In this document: piece by piece, positions 48,838 to 58,004 of the stretch
Layout: each line of letters starts with the position of its first letter
Numbering within the stretch: the first letter of the stretch is position 1
Assembly (NCBI RefSeq): GCF_000784835.1
Contig: NZ_JSFH01000002.1
Span: 83,963-147,962 of the forward strand
Source: Thermotoga sp. Mc24
GTDB taxonomy: Bacteria; Thermotogota; Thermotogae; Thermotogales; Thermotogaceae
Length of the DNA stretch: 64,000 nt
Reading direction: 5' to 3'
The notes under the pieces: model-generated
What the model saw: the letters and a program-made list of their open reading frames with translations, nothing else
What the model was told of the DNA's origin: nothing
Database searches by the model: none
Program-made: the position numbers and the translations under genes

Positions 48838-49494
48838 ATGAAGATCTTTCTGGACACAGCAAACTTAGAAGAGATCAAAAAAGGTGTCGAATGGGGTATC
48901 GTGGATGGAGTAACGACGAACCCAACGCTGATTTCAAAGGAAGGAGCAGAGTTCAAACAGAGAGTAAAAGAGATCTGTGATCTGGTGAAAGGTCCCGTTT
49001 CTGCGGAAGTTGTGTCTCTCGACTACGAAGGTATGGTGAGAGAGGCGAGAGAGCTCGCTCAGATCAGCGAATACGTGGTGATCAAAATACCAATGACACC
49101 CGATGGCATCAAAGCGGTGAAGACTCTCTCCGCGGAGGGTATAAAGACAAACGTGACACTCGTGTTCAGCCCAGCCCAGGCTATTCTGGCCGCGAAAGCG
49201 GGAGCAACTTACGTGAGCCCCTTCGTTGGAAGGATGGACGATCTTTCAAACGACGGGATGAGGATGCTTGGGGAAATCGTCGAGATCTACAACAACTACG
49301 GTTTCGAAACCGAGATCATCGCCGCAAGCATCAGACATCCGATGCATGTGGTGGAGGCGGCACTCATGGGTGTGGATATCGTGACGATGCCATTTGCCGT
49401 GCTGGAGAAACTCTTCAAACACCCGATGACGGATCTTGGAATAGAAAGGTTCATGGAAGACTGGAAAAAGTATTTGGAGAACCTGAAGAAATAA
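48838..49494 (+). CDS. tal: Transaldolase (TalC/MipB type)
   Basis: 218 aa, ATG after [26 protein letters not shown] opens the barrel, [14 protein letters not shown] follows, and the Schiff-base Lys is in [24 protein letters not shown] binds phosphate. It transfers dihydroxyacetone between sugar phosphates, or acts as F6P aldolase in some members. A weak promoter is possible in 48770-48815. Confidence 0.93.
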   Translation: MKIFLDTANLEEIKKGVEWGIVDGVTTNPTLISKEGAEFKQRVKEICDLVKGPVSAEVVSLDYEGMVREARELAQISEYVVIKIPMTPDGIKAVKTLSAEGIKTNVTLVFSPAQAILAAKAGATYVSPFVGRMDDLSNDGMRMLGEIVEIYNNYGFETEIIAASIRHPMHVVEAALMGVDIVTMPFAVLEKLFKHPMTDLGIERFMEDWKKYLENLKK

Positions 49495-49496
49495 AG

Positions 49497-49520
49497 AGCC
49501 CGCCACCCGGCGGGCTTTTT
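49497..49520 (+). terminator. Terminator after transaldolase
   Basis: GCCCGCC-ACC-CGGCGGGC followed by TTTTTT; it also ends convergent proB. Confidence 0.85.
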
Positions 49521-50575
49521 TAAGCTACCCACATGTTGTCTATGTGAACGACCACCTTGTTTCCTTCGTATCCGAGGATCTTTTTCAAATCGGAAGATTT
49601 GTGACCCGCTATTTTCTCCAGATCCGAAGACGAGTAATTCACGATTCCTCGACCAACGAGTTCTCCTTCTTCGTTCACTATCTCCACCACATCTCCCACA
49701 TCGAACGCTCCTTCCACACCTGTGACACCAACAGGCAGAAGGCTATTACCGCTTTTGAGTGCTTCTTCAGCTCCTTTGTTTATGTATATCTTCCCCGCAG
49801 GTTCTGAGAGAAAGGCAATCCAGGCTTTTTTTGCTTTCAAGCGTCCTTGTGGTTCAAAAACAGTACCGACAGGTTCTCCCTTCACAAACCTTGTGAGATT
49901 TGAAACGTCGTTTCCGCTGCATATGGTCGCTTTCACACCGCATTTTGATGCCATCAACGCGGCTTCTATCTTGGATCTGATACCACCAGTTCCCCAACTG
50001 CTCTTTCCCATATCTTTCAGTTTCACCGACTCGTCAAATCTTTCGACAAGGTTTCCGTTCTCATCGATGACTCCATCCACCGTTGTGAAAAGCACAAGGA
50101 AGTCCGCATCCCAGGCTATCGAGAACATGGCAGCGAGTGTGTCGTTGTCACCGAGTGTGATTTCTTCTGTTGCAACTGTGTCGTTTTCGTTCACGATGGG
50201 AACAACGTCGAACTCCGAGAGTCCGATCAGTGTGTTTCTGAGGTTCAGGTACCTTTTTCTGTTGGAAAAAGTGTCCCTTGTGAGCAGGATCTGGGCGATT
50301 TTGATGCCATAGAAATCGAAGGCGTTTTCGTACACCTTCATGAGCTGGACCTGTCCCACAGCGCAGAGGGCCTGTTTTATGTGAAGGTCCTGTGTTCTCT
50401 TTCCCTTTCCAAGATAAGTAAAGCCCGCTGCGCGGGCCCCAGATGTGATGATGGAAATTTCGTGCCCCTGACCTTTCAAACGTGCAACCTCGCGACAGAG
50501 TTCTGCGATGTAAGACTTTCTCAAGCCAGAACTTCCCACAAGCAGGTTGCTTCCAACCTTTACAACGACTTTCAT
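49520..50575 (-). CDS. proB: Glutamate 5-kinase
   Basis: 351 aa from ATG 50575, seven bases after GAGGG; an ATG two codons earlier overlaps the proA stop as ATGA and is possible. Amino-acid-kinase domain (KVGSNLLVGSSG, SSGARAAG-like ITSGARAAGFTYLGKG, NENDTVATEE, GTGGIRSKIEAA) followed by a PUA domain from about residue 265. First step of proline synthesis, normally inhibited by proline. Confidence 0.94.
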   Translation of the reverse strand: MKVVVKVGSNLLVGSSGLRKSYIAELCREVARLKGQGHEISIITSGARAAGFTYLGKGKRTQDLHIKQALCAVGQVQLMKVYENAFDFYGIKIAQILLTRDTFSNRKRYLNLRNTLIGLSEFDVVPIVNENDTVATEEITLGDNDTLAAMFSIAWDADFLVLFTTVDGVIDENGNLVERFDESVKLKDMGKSSWGTGGIRSKIEAALMASKCGVKATICSGNDVSNLTRFVKGEPVGTVFEPQGRLKAKKAWIAFLSEPAGKIYINKGAEEALKSGNSLLPVGVTGVEGAFDVGDVVEIVNEEGELVGRGIVNYSSSDLEKIAGHKSSDLKKILGYEGNKVVVHIDNMWVA

Positions 50576-50577
50576 AA

Positions 50578-51825
50578 TCATTCCCTCACATGATACTCTC
50601 CAAGAACGACGAATTTGTACGTGGTGAGCTCTCTGAGCCCCACGGGACCTCTTGCGTGGAACCTCTGGGTGCTGATTCCGATCTCGGCACCGAAACCGAA
50701 CTGCCCGCCGTCTGTGAATCTGGTCGAAGCGTTCACGTAAACAGCCGCCGCATCGATTTCTGAAACGAACTTTTTGGCGTTCGAGTAGTTTTCGGTCAGA
50801 ATCGATTCGGAATGTCCTGTGGAATATTTCTTTATGTGCTCAATCGCCTCGTCCACACCCTTGACCACCTTGATGGCGATGATGAGATCCAGATACTCGG
50901 TGGGCCAGTCCTCTTCAGTAGCCGGTACCACGTCCGGCACGATTTCTCTGGCCTTTTCACAGCCTCTCACTTCGACGCTGTGTTTTCTCAGTTCCTCCAC
51001 GATCACAGGGAGAAACTCCTTCGCTATCTTCTCATGAACAAGCAGTTTCTCTGCAGCGTTGCAGGTACCGGGCCTTTGTGTCTTCGCGTTTATTATGACC
51101 GGAACAGCCTTCTTCAGATCGGCGCTCTCATCGACGAAGATGTGACAGTTTCCAACACCTGTTTCGAGCACCGGAACGGTCGCGTTGTCACGTACAAAGC
51201 TGATGAGGCCGTACCCGCCACGTGGAATGACGAGGGAGAGATATTCCCTGAGCCGTATCATCTCAAGAACGAGGGATCTGTCGGTGTTCTCGATGAATTC
51301 AACGGAGCTTTCCGGAACCTCGGTTTCTTTGAGCGCTTCCTTTATAGCTGAGACTATCGCCTTGTTCGAATTCAAAGCGTCGGATCCGCCCCTGAGCAGT
51401 ATGGTGTTACCGCTCTTCAAGGCCAAGATCGTGGTCTCCACGGTGACGTTCGGCCTGGATTCGTAAATGATCCCTATCGGACCGATGGGAACCCTCACTC
51501 TCGCTATTCTGAGTCCGTCTTCTCTCACCCAAGAATCGATCACTTCTCCCACGGGATCTTTCAGTCCAATCACCGTCTCACACGCTTTTATCATCTCATC
51601 GATTCTTTTATCGTTCAGAGCGAGTCTGTCAACGAGAGACTCCTTCACACCCCGCTCGCGGGCCTTTTCCACGTCGATTCTGTTCGCTTCGAGGATTTCT
51701 TTTCTCCTCTCATCGAGTTTCTCGGCTATCTTCTTTATCGCTTTGTTCTTTTCCCTCGTCGTAGCGTTTCTCAGAACATCCCAAGCCTCTCGTACCTTCT
51801 TCGCCTTCTCGAGGAGTTCATCCAC
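50578..51825 (-). CDS. proA: Gamma-glutamyl phosphate reductase
   Basis: 415 aa from GTG 51825, the length I recall for the solved T. maritima protein; a GTG at 51834 would add three residues but sits on the ribosome site. ALDH fold with the active Cys in RPGTCNAAEKLLVH and the PNVTVETTILALKSGNTILLRGG cofactor region. Reduces glutamyl-5-phosphate to the semialdehyde. Coupled to proB downstream and leuD upstream. Confidence 0.94.
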   Translation of the reverse strand: MDELLEKAKKVREAWDVLRNATTREKNKAIKKIAEKLDERRKEILEANRIDVEKARERGVKESLVDRLALNDKRIDEMIKACETVIGLKDPVGEVIDSWVREDGLRIARVRVPIGPIGIIYESRPNVTVETTILALKSGNTILLRGGSDALNSNKAIVSAIKEALKETEVPESSVEFIENTDRSLVLEMIRLREYLSLVIPRGGYGLISFVRDNATVPVLETGVGNCHIFVDESADLKKAVPVIINAKTQRPGTCNAAEKLLVHEKIAKEFLPVIVEELRKHSVEVRGCEKAREIVPDVVPATEEDWPTEYLDLIIAIKVVKGVDEAIEHIKKYSTGHSESILTENYSNAKKFVSEIDAAAVYVNASTRFTDGGQFGFGAEIGISTQRFHARGPVGLRELTTYKFVVLGEYHVRE

Positions 51826-51837
51826 AATCCTCACCCC

Positions 51838-52338
51838 CTAAACCTTCGGGAAGGAACCGTGTTTTTTCAGATAGTTCACTATACCGTCTTCTTTCAGTAT
51901 TTCGAGGAGAAACTTCGGAATTGGAGTGAATCTGTATTCTTTTCCCGTTGTGAGGTTCTTCAAAACACCGTTTTCGAGATCTATCTCAAGTTCGTCTCCC
52001 TGGTTGATCTCGTCGACTTCTTTGAGCTCTATGACTGGAAGGCCCACATTGATGGCGTTTCGGTAGAAGATCCTTGCGAAAGACTTCGCCACGATACAGG
52101 AAACACCAGCGATCTTTATGATGCGCGCAGCGTGTTCTCTGGAAGAACCAAGTCCGAAGTTCTTGCCAGCCACGATGATGTCACCTTTCTGCACCTTCTT
52201 CGCGAAATCCTCCATGGCATCTTCCAGGACGTGTTTTGCGAGCTCCTCGAGATTGTTCCTCAGATGAAAGTACCTTCCAGGCGCTATATGATCAGTCGAT
52301 ATATTGTCACCGAACTTCCAGACTCTTCCCCTTATCAT
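51838..52338 (-). CDS. leuD: Isopropylmalate isomerase/aconitase-like small subunit
   Basis: 166 aa, the swivel domain: GDNISTDHIAPGRYFHL with the substrate-specificity loop Y23-F-H-L-R27, GSSREHAARIIK, and AKSFARIFYRNAINVGLP. The loop carries Arg where leucine-type enzymes usually have a hydrophobic residue (Y-L-V), which in homoaconitase-type proteins favours a gamma-carboxylate. With citrate synthase in the same operon, isomerisation of citrate or homocitrate is plausible. Annotated by homology as leuD; substrate uncertain. Confidence 0.85.
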   Translation of the reverse strand: MIRGRVWKFGDNISTDHIAPGRYFHLRNNLEELAKHVLEDAMEDFAKKVQKGDIIVAGKNFGLGSSREHAARIIKIAGVSCIVAKSFARIFYRNAINVGLPVIELKEVDEINQGDELEIDLENGVLKNLTTGKEYRFTPIPKFLLEILKEDGIVNYLKKHGSFPKV

Positions 52339-52351
52339 GATTCACCCTCCT

Positions 52352-53608
52352 TCAAATGAACCTTCTTGGATCTGTGATGTATCCAGTTACCGCGGTGGCT
52401 GCCGCCGTTGCAGGAGAAGCGAGGTATATCTCCGCATTGGGATTCCCCATTCTTCCCTTGAAGTTTCTGTTCTGCGTGGAAAGTACCCTCTCTCCGTCTC
52501 CAAGAACACCCATGTGAATTCCAACACACGGGCCACAGCCAGGTGGTATAACTGCCGCTCCAAGTTCAACGAATTTCTTGATTATTCCCTTTTCAAGGGC
52601 GTCCATGTAGACCTTCCTTGAAGCAGGACCAACGATCAGCCTCACATCCGGATGCTTTCCGTGTTTCTCAAGAATCTTCAAAGCGATCTCAAGATCCTGG
52701 AGTCTTCCGTTCGTACAGGTTCCTATGAAAACTTGATCTATCTTTATCTTTTCCTTTTCAACCTCGCTCACCTTTCTCACGTTGTCCACATAGTGAGGCA
52801 AAGAGACGAGTGGTTCGAGTGTGGTGGCATCTATCTCTATCTCTGTCTCGTAAACCGCGTCTGGATCTGCTTTCAACTCTCTGAAGTCCTCCTCTCTTCC
52901 CATCTTTTTCAGGAACTCTCTGGTCTTCTCATCAGAGGGCATGAGACCCGCTTTCGCTCCCACTTCCACCGCCATGTTGGAGATGGTGAGTCTGTCCTCC
53001 ACATTCATATTTTCGATACAGCTTCCGTGGAACTCCAACGCTTTGTAAGTTGCGCCGTCGCTTCCCAGAATTCTCGCGATCTCGAGAATGATGTCCTTCG
53101 CGTAAACTCCATCCTGTAGCTTCCCGTTCACCACAACTTTGATCGTCTCAGGTACTTTGAACCAGTTCTGTCCAAGCCCGAAGATGATCGCAACATCCGT
53201 GGAACCCATTCCTGTTCCGAAAGCACCGAGCCCACCGGCAGTGCAGGTGTGCGAATCCGCACCCGCTACCAGATCGCCGGGCTTCACGTATTTTTCCGCG
53301 AGGATTTGATGGGATATTCCGTCTCCCGCATCGAAAACCTTGACTCCCATCTCTTTTCCAAATTCTCTCATCATCTTCTGCGAGTTCGAAAGCTCTTTCC
53401 TCGGGCTCGGAGAAGCGTGATCGATGAAGAGGAAGGCCTTCGGGACCTTCACTTCTTTGAAACCGAGTTCTCTGAATTCGTTTATCATCAGAGGGCCTGT
53501 TCCATCCTGGGCCATGGCTATATCCACTCTCGCGAGTACGATTTCTCCGGCTTTCACGTCTCTTCCAACATGTTCAGAAAAGATCTTTTCTGCGAGTGTC
53601 TTACCCAT
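52352..53608 (-). CDS. leuC: Isopropylmalate isomerase/aconitase-like large subunit
   Basis: 418 aa from ATG 53608, six bases after GGAGGG. 4Fe-4S ligands in GTCTNGR and PPGCGPCVG, plus DHASPSP and GADSHTCTAGGLGAFGTGMGSTD. The start overlaps the citrate synthase stop (eight bases). T. maritima carries another leuCD pair in its leucine operon, as I recall, so this copy may serve as the aconitase of the oxidative route to 2-oxoglutarate. That is inference from the operon. Confidence 0.88.
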   Translation of the reverse strand: MGKTLAEKIFSEHVGRDVKAGEIVLARVDIAMAQDGTGPLMINEFRELGFKEVKVPKAFLFIDHASPSPRKELSNSQKMMREFGKEMGVKVFDAGDGISHQILAEKYVKPGDLVAGADSHTCTAGGLGAFGTGMGSTDVAIIFGLGQNWFKVPETIKVVVNGKLQDGVYAKDIILEIARILGSDGATYKALEFHGSCIENMNVEDRLTISNMAVEVGAKAGLMPSDEKTREFLKKMGREEDFRELKADPDAVYETEIEIDATTLEPLVSLPHYVDNVRKVSEVEKEKIKIDQVFIGTCTNGRLQDLEIALKILEKHGKHPDVRLIVGPASRKVYMDALEKGIIKKFVELGAAVIPPGCGPCVGIHMGVLGDGERVLSTQNRNFKGRMGNPNAEIYLASPATAAATAVTGYITDPRRFI

Positions 53609-54704
53609 TCTCATCCCTCCGCTCGATAGGAATGTATTCGACATCCATAGGACCCACGTACTCACTGGTTGGTCTGATCAGCTTGTTGTCACTCACGTAT
53701 TCGATCACATGAGCGGTCCATCCGACAACACGCGCAGTTGCAAACAGGGCAGTGAACATGTTCCTTGGAAAACCGAGTTCTTCGAAGAGAACGCTCGAAT
53801 ACAGATCCACATTCGGGTATATGTTTTTGATCTTGTTGGAAACGATGTATTCTTCCAGCTTGCTGGCGATTCTGAACAGTTTGCTATCTGGAAAGTGTTC
53901 CTGAAGGACTCTCTTCAAAAACACCGCTCTCGGATCGTAAGTTTTGTAAACTCGATGCCCGAATCCCATGATCTTTCTTTTCTCTTTCAGACACTTTTGA
54001 ACGAACTCTTCCACCCTGTCTTCGCTTCCGATCTCTTCCAGCATGGGTGGAACCTTTTCACTTGCACCACCGTGGAGAGGACCCTTGAGTGCACCGAGAG
54101 CCCCTACAATACAGGAATAAAGATCGGAGAGTGTGGAGGCTATCACGAGCGCGGCAAAGGTGGAAGCGTTTATATCCTGCTCCATGAGAAGAATGAACGC
54201 AGATTCCAGAAGACGGATCTTTTCGTTTCTCTCTCCGAACATCATGTAGTAGAAGTTCTCAACGTGTGATAAGTCTTTTCTTGGCCTTATCAGTTCTTTT
54301 CCTTTAGAGTATCTGTAGTAATACGCCAGTATTGTGGGAAAGACGCTGGCAACCCTGATGGCTTTTTCTCTGAGATCCTCATCGTTCCCATCCATGGAAC
54401 CGTGAATAGAAAGGAATATCTTCAAAACATCAATGTAATGAAGGTTTTTCGGAAGATGGTAAAGAATTCCAAGGGCTTCTGCAGGAAGCTCTCTGTAATC
54501 TACCATTTTCCTTTTGAATTCTTCAAGTTCACTCTTTGCGGGAAGCTCTCCGTACCAGAGAAAGTAGGCTGTTTCTTCGAAAGTCGATTTTTCAGCAAGT
54601 TCCTCAACGGGTATTCCTCGATAGTAGAGTCTTCCGTTGATGCCGTCCAGATAACATATCGAACTTTCACATATTTTGACGCCATCCAGTCCTTTTTGTA
54701 TCAA
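53601..54704 (-). CDS. gltA: Citrate synthase
   Basis: 367 aa, TTG start five bases after GGAGGTG. Catalytic His and Asp motifs: GPLHGGASEKV, MGFGHRVYKTYDPRA and LFATARVVGWTAHVIEY. Compact dimeric archaeal/thermophile type. Condenses oxaloacetate and acetyl-CoA (2-methylcitrate activity possible). Heads an operon gltA-leuC-leuD-proA-proB. The dyad TGTATA-AC-TATACA (54721-54734) lies just upstream. Confidence 0.93.
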   Translation of the reverse strand: MIQKGLDGVKICESSICYLDGINGRLYYRGIPVEELAEKSTFEETAYFLWYGELPAKSELEEFKRKMVDYRELPAEALGILYHLPKNLHYIDVLKIFLSIHGSMDGNDEDLREKAIRVASVFPTILAYYYRYSKGKELIRPRKDLSHVENFYYMMFGERNEKIRLLESAFILLMEQDINASTFAALVIASTLSDLYSCIVGALGALKGPLHGGASEKVPPMLEEIGSEDRVEEFVQKCLKEKRKIMGFGHRVYKTYDPRAVFLKRVLQEHFPDSKLFRIASKLEEYIVSNKIKNIYPNVDLYSSVLFEELGFPRNMFTALFATARVVGWTAHVIEYVSDNKLIRPTSEYVGPMDVEYIPIERRDENG

Positions 54705-54720
54705 AATAACACCTCCGTGT

Positions 54721-54734
54721 TGTATAACTATACA
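54721..54734. promoter_or_regulatory. Operator-like dyad upstream of citrate synthase
   Basis: Perfect inverted repeat TGTATA-AC-TATACA, ending 17 bases before the TTG start. No clear consensus promoter was found for this operon; a TAAAAT near 54770 with a weak -35 is possible. Confidence 0.45.
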
Positions 54735-54855
54735 CTGGAACGATTAAAAATGAAGGAGGGCTTTGGGAAATTTTACCATACAAACTTGAAGGTAAAGTTA
54801 AACAGTACTGCATGGCACAGGCTGGCATTTTAATGCTTTTCATTTCAAAAAAGAT

Positions 54856-54885
54856 TTAACACTTTCGCAGAAAAATTGGTAGAAT
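54856..54885 (+). promoter_or_regulatory. Promoter of the PPi-phosphofructokinase gene
   Basis: TTAACA (54856-54861), 18 nt, TAGAAT (54880-54885), then GGGGAGGGG and the GTG start at 54922. Confidence 0.65.
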
Positions 54886-54921
54886 ATGTTTTGAAGACAT
54901 TAAGCAAGGGGAGGGGTTGAA

Positions 54922-56181
54922 GTGGCTGAAAGATTGGGGATACTCGTTGGTGGAGGGCCGGCACCTGGAATCAACAGTGTGATAAGTTCTGTTACCATCG
55001 AAGCTATAAACAACGGACTCGAAGTGATCGGAATATACGATGGATTCAAACACCTCGTAGAGGGAAAAACGAATATGGTGAAAAAACTTTCCATCGAAGA
55101 TGTCTCCAGAATCCACATCGAAGGTGGATCCATTCTCAGAACCTCGAGGGTGAATCCTGCCAAATCCGAAGAAACCCTCGAGAAGACAGTTCAGACTCTC
55201 AAAAAGCTCGGGATAAAGTATCTTGTTACTATCGGCGGGGACGACACCGCGTTCTCCGCGAGCAAAGTGTGTGAAAGATCGAAGGGCGAAATAAAGGTGG
55301 TCCACGTTCCAAAGACTATAGACAACGATCTCCCTCTTCCGGAGAACATGCCCACGTTCGGTTTCGAAACAGCTCGTCACGTAGCCACAGAGCTCGTCTA
55401 CAATCTCATGCAAGACTCAAGAACAACGAACAGGTGGTACTTTGTGGCCATGATGGGAAGAGAAGCCGGGCACCTCGCTCTCGGCGTTGGAAAAGCGGCG
55501 AGTGCAACGATCACGATCATTCCTGAAGAGTTCAAAGAGGGAGTGACGCTCGAAGAAGTGTGCGACGTTCTTGATGGAGCGATTCTCAAGAGAAAACTCA
55601 TGGGAAGAGACGATGGAGTGGCGGTCATAGGTGAAGGTATCGCAGAAAAGATGGATCCTGAAGAACTCGCCAACATTCCCGGTGTGATAGTCGAAAAAGA
55701 CCCACACGGACACCTGAGACTTGCAGAGATCCCGCTCGCCACCATTCTGAAACGGGCGATCGAGAGGAGATACGCTGAAAGAGGTGAAAGAATCCACATC
55801 GTCGATGTCACAATAGGATACGAACTCAGAAGCGCACGCCCTATACCTTTCGACATAGTATACACCAGAACACTCGGTTACGGTGCAGTGAGATTTCTCC
55901 TTGGAGACTATTCCGATCTCCCTGGCGGGATGGTGTGCGTGGTTGGTGGCAGAATCAAGATTCTTCCCTTCGACGCTTTCATGGATCCAAAGACCGGAAG
56001 GACAAAGGTGAGAGTGGTGGATGTTCGATCGGAAGATTACAGAGTAGCAAGAAAATACATGATAAGGCTGGAAAAGAAAGATCTCGAAGATCCCGAAACT
56101 CTCGAAAAACTAGCAAAGCTCGCAAAGATGGAACCTGAAGAATTCAAAAAGAAATACTGGCATACGACAGAGCTTCCATAA
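54922..56181 (+). CDS. pfp: Pyrophosphate-dependent 6-phosphofructokinase
   Basis: 419 aa. GGGPAPGINSV at 10-20, GGDDT at 105-109 (Asp where ATP enzymes have Gly, the mark of PPi use) and PKTIDND at 130-136. The T. maritima counterpart is known to be PPi-dependent. Phosphorylates fructose-6-phosphate reversibly in glycolysis. Monocistronic, with its own promoter and a terminator. Confidence 0.93.
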   Translation: MAERLGILVGGGPAPGINSVISSVTIEAINNGLEVIGIYDGFKHLVEGKTNMVKKLSIEDVSRIHIEGGSILRTSRVNPAKSEETLEKTVQTLKKLGIKYLVTIGGDDTAFSASKVCERSKGEIKVVHVPKTIDNDLPLPENMPTFGFETARHVATELVYNLMQDSRTTNRWYFVAMMGREAGHLALGVGKAASATITIIPEEFKEGVTLEEVCDVLDGAILKRKLMGRDDGVAVIGEGIAEKMDPEELANIPGVIVEKDPHGHLRLAEIPLATILKRAIERRYAERGERIHIVDVTIGYELRSARPIPFDIVYTRTLGYGAVRFLLGDYSDLPGGMVCVVGGRIKILPFDAFMDPKTGRTKVRVVDVRSEDYRVARKYMIRLEKKDLEDPETLEKLAKLAKMEPEEFKKKYWHTTELP

Positions 56182-56189
56182 AACTTTCA

Positions 56190-56220
56190 TGAGCCCCATC
56201 TCGGGGCTCATTCTTTTTCT
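56190..56220 (+). terminator. Terminator after pfp
   Basis: GAGCCCC-ATCT-CGGGGCTC followed by ATTCTTTTT; it overlaps the stop codon of the convergent ABC gene. Confidence 0.8.
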
Positions 56221-58004
56221 ACAACGAGACCGTATTGGCTTGTGAAGAGCTCGTAATAAAAGCCTCGCTTTTGAATCAACTCATCGTGTTTTCCCATCTC
56301 CACAATTTCTCCGTCTCTTAAAACGATGATCAGATCTGCGTTTTTTATCGTGTTCAATCTGTGAGCTATGATGATGCTGGTCTTCCCCTCCATGAGTTTC
56401 CACATGGCTGCCTGTATGCTTTTCTCCGTCTTTGTGTCAACGTTGCTGGTGGCTTCGTCCAGTATCAGGATCTTTGGATTCGCAAGGAAAGCTCTTGTTA
56501 TGGCAAGAAGCTGTCTTTGACCCTGACTCAGATCTTCACCGTTGTCGGTGAGGACCGTTTCGTAACCCTCAGGCAGGTGCTTTATGAAGTGGTCGGAATG
56601 TGTCAGTTTCGCTGCTTCTTTTATTTCTTCGTCGGTAGCGTCAGGATTTCCGTATTTGAGGTTTTCTTTCACGGTTGTGGAAAACAAAATAGTATCCTGA
56701 AGGACGATGCCTATGCTGGATCTCAGAGAACTCCTCTTTATTTTTCTTATATCTATACCATCCACGAGGATCTGCCCTCTGTCCACGTCGTAGAATCTCA
56801 TCAACAGATTCACGATCGTCGTCTTTCCGGACCCTGTGGGACCCACCAGTGCAACCTTCTGACCCGGTTTTATGTGAAAGGTTATGTCTTTAAGAACAGG
56901 CTTTTTCTTGTCGTAGGAGAACCAGACATTCTTGAACTCGATTTCTCCTCTGACTTCCCTCAGTTCCACAGCATCAGGATCGTCTTTTTCTTCCTCCAGA
57001 TCGAGAATCTCAAAGATTCTTTCAGCACTCGCAAGCGCCATCTGGATCATGTTGAACTGGTTAGAAAGCTCGTTCAACGGTCTTGTGAATTGCCTCGTGT
57101 AGCCTATGAAGGTGGCTATGGTACCCACTGTGATTATGTCTTTCAAGGCGAGCCATCCTCCAAAACCGCTGATCAGGGCAAATCCGAGGTTGTTGACCAT
57201 GTTCATCAGAGGGGGGAGAACACCTGAAAAGATCTGAGCCTTCGTTCCCACCTTTCTGAGACTCTCGTTCACCTGGTCGAACTTCTCTATCTCTTTCTCC
57301 TCTCGGGTGAAGAGTTTTATCACGCTGAGGCCAGAGATGTCTTCTTCTATGATCCCGTTGAGCTGGCCGAGGACTCTTTGATTTTCGTAGAAGTATTTTC
57401 TGGTTCGGCTGGAGACGATCTGCGTGATGAGAACGGTCAAGGGAACTATTGAGAGTGTGACGAGTGAAAGGATCACATTCACTCTGAACATCATGATCAC
57501 AGCGCCTGCGAGTGTCACAATTCCCGAGAAGAACTGAATGATACTGTTTCCAAGAACGTTGTTTATATTGTCCACATCGTTTATGACTCTGCTTATGATG
57601 TCTCCGTGAGGTGTTCTGTCGAAGAAGCCGACCGGAACTCTTTGAAGCTTCTCGAAAAGCTCCTTTCTCAAACGAAAAACAACATCTTGGGAAAGCGTTA
57701 ACATGATTTTTCCCTGAAGCCAGAAGAGAAGAGACGTAAGCGCATAAATCGTTCCGAGAATCAGCATGTATCTGGGAAGAAGATCGAATTTTCTTGGAAC
57801 GAAGACAACATCGATCGTTTTTCCTATGAGATACGGTGAGAGAACACCAAGTATGGAAGAAACGGTGACGAAAACAAAGACCATGATCAAAGTGAAAGTG
57901 TGAGGTCTCAGATAACCGAGGAGTCTTCTCAACGTGGCCGTGGGATTTTTCAGTGCGGGTTTTTCTAAAATTGGTCCGTGTGGCCTTCTTCTGATCTCAG
58001 GCAT
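56208..58004 (-). CDS. Heterodimeric ABC exporter subunit, canonical half (TM288-like)
   Basis: 598 aa: six membrane helices then a nucleotide-binding domain with Walker [10 protein letters not shown], signature [10 protein letters not shown] and Walker [13 protein letters not shown] with the catalytic Glu. Length and pairing match TM288 of the structurally solved TM287/288 multidrug exporter. It overlaps its partner by eight bases and is the distal gene of a PadR-headed operon. Confidence 0.94.
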   Translation of the reverse strand: MPEIRRRPHGPILEKPALKNPTATLRRLLGYLRPHTFTLIMVFVFVTVSSILGVLSPYLIGKTIDVVFVPRKFDLLPRYMLILGTIYALTSLLFWLQGKIMLTLSQDVVFRLRKELFEKLQRVPVGFFDRTPHGDIISRVINDVDNINNVLGNSIIQFFSGIVTLAGAVIMMFRVNVILSLVTLSIVPLTVLITQIVSSRTRKYFYENQRVLGQLNGIIEEDISGLSVIKLFTREEKEIEKFDQVNESLRKVGTKAQIFSGVLPPLMNMVNNLGFALISGFGGWLALKDIITVGTIATFIGYTRQFTRPLNELSNQFNMIQMALASAERIFEILDLEEEKDDPDAVELREVRGEIEFKNVWFSYDKKKPVLKDITFHIKPGQKVALVGPTGSGKTTIVNLLMRFYDVDRGQILVDGIDIRKIKRSSLRSSIGIVLQDTILFSTTVKENLKYGNPDATDEEIKEAAKLTHSDHFIKHLPEGYETVLTDNGEDLSQGQRQLLAITRAFLANPKILILDEATSNVDTKTEKSIQAAMWKLMEGKTSIIIAHRLNTIKNADLIIVLRDGEIVEMGKHDELIQKRGFYYELFTSQYGLVVEKE

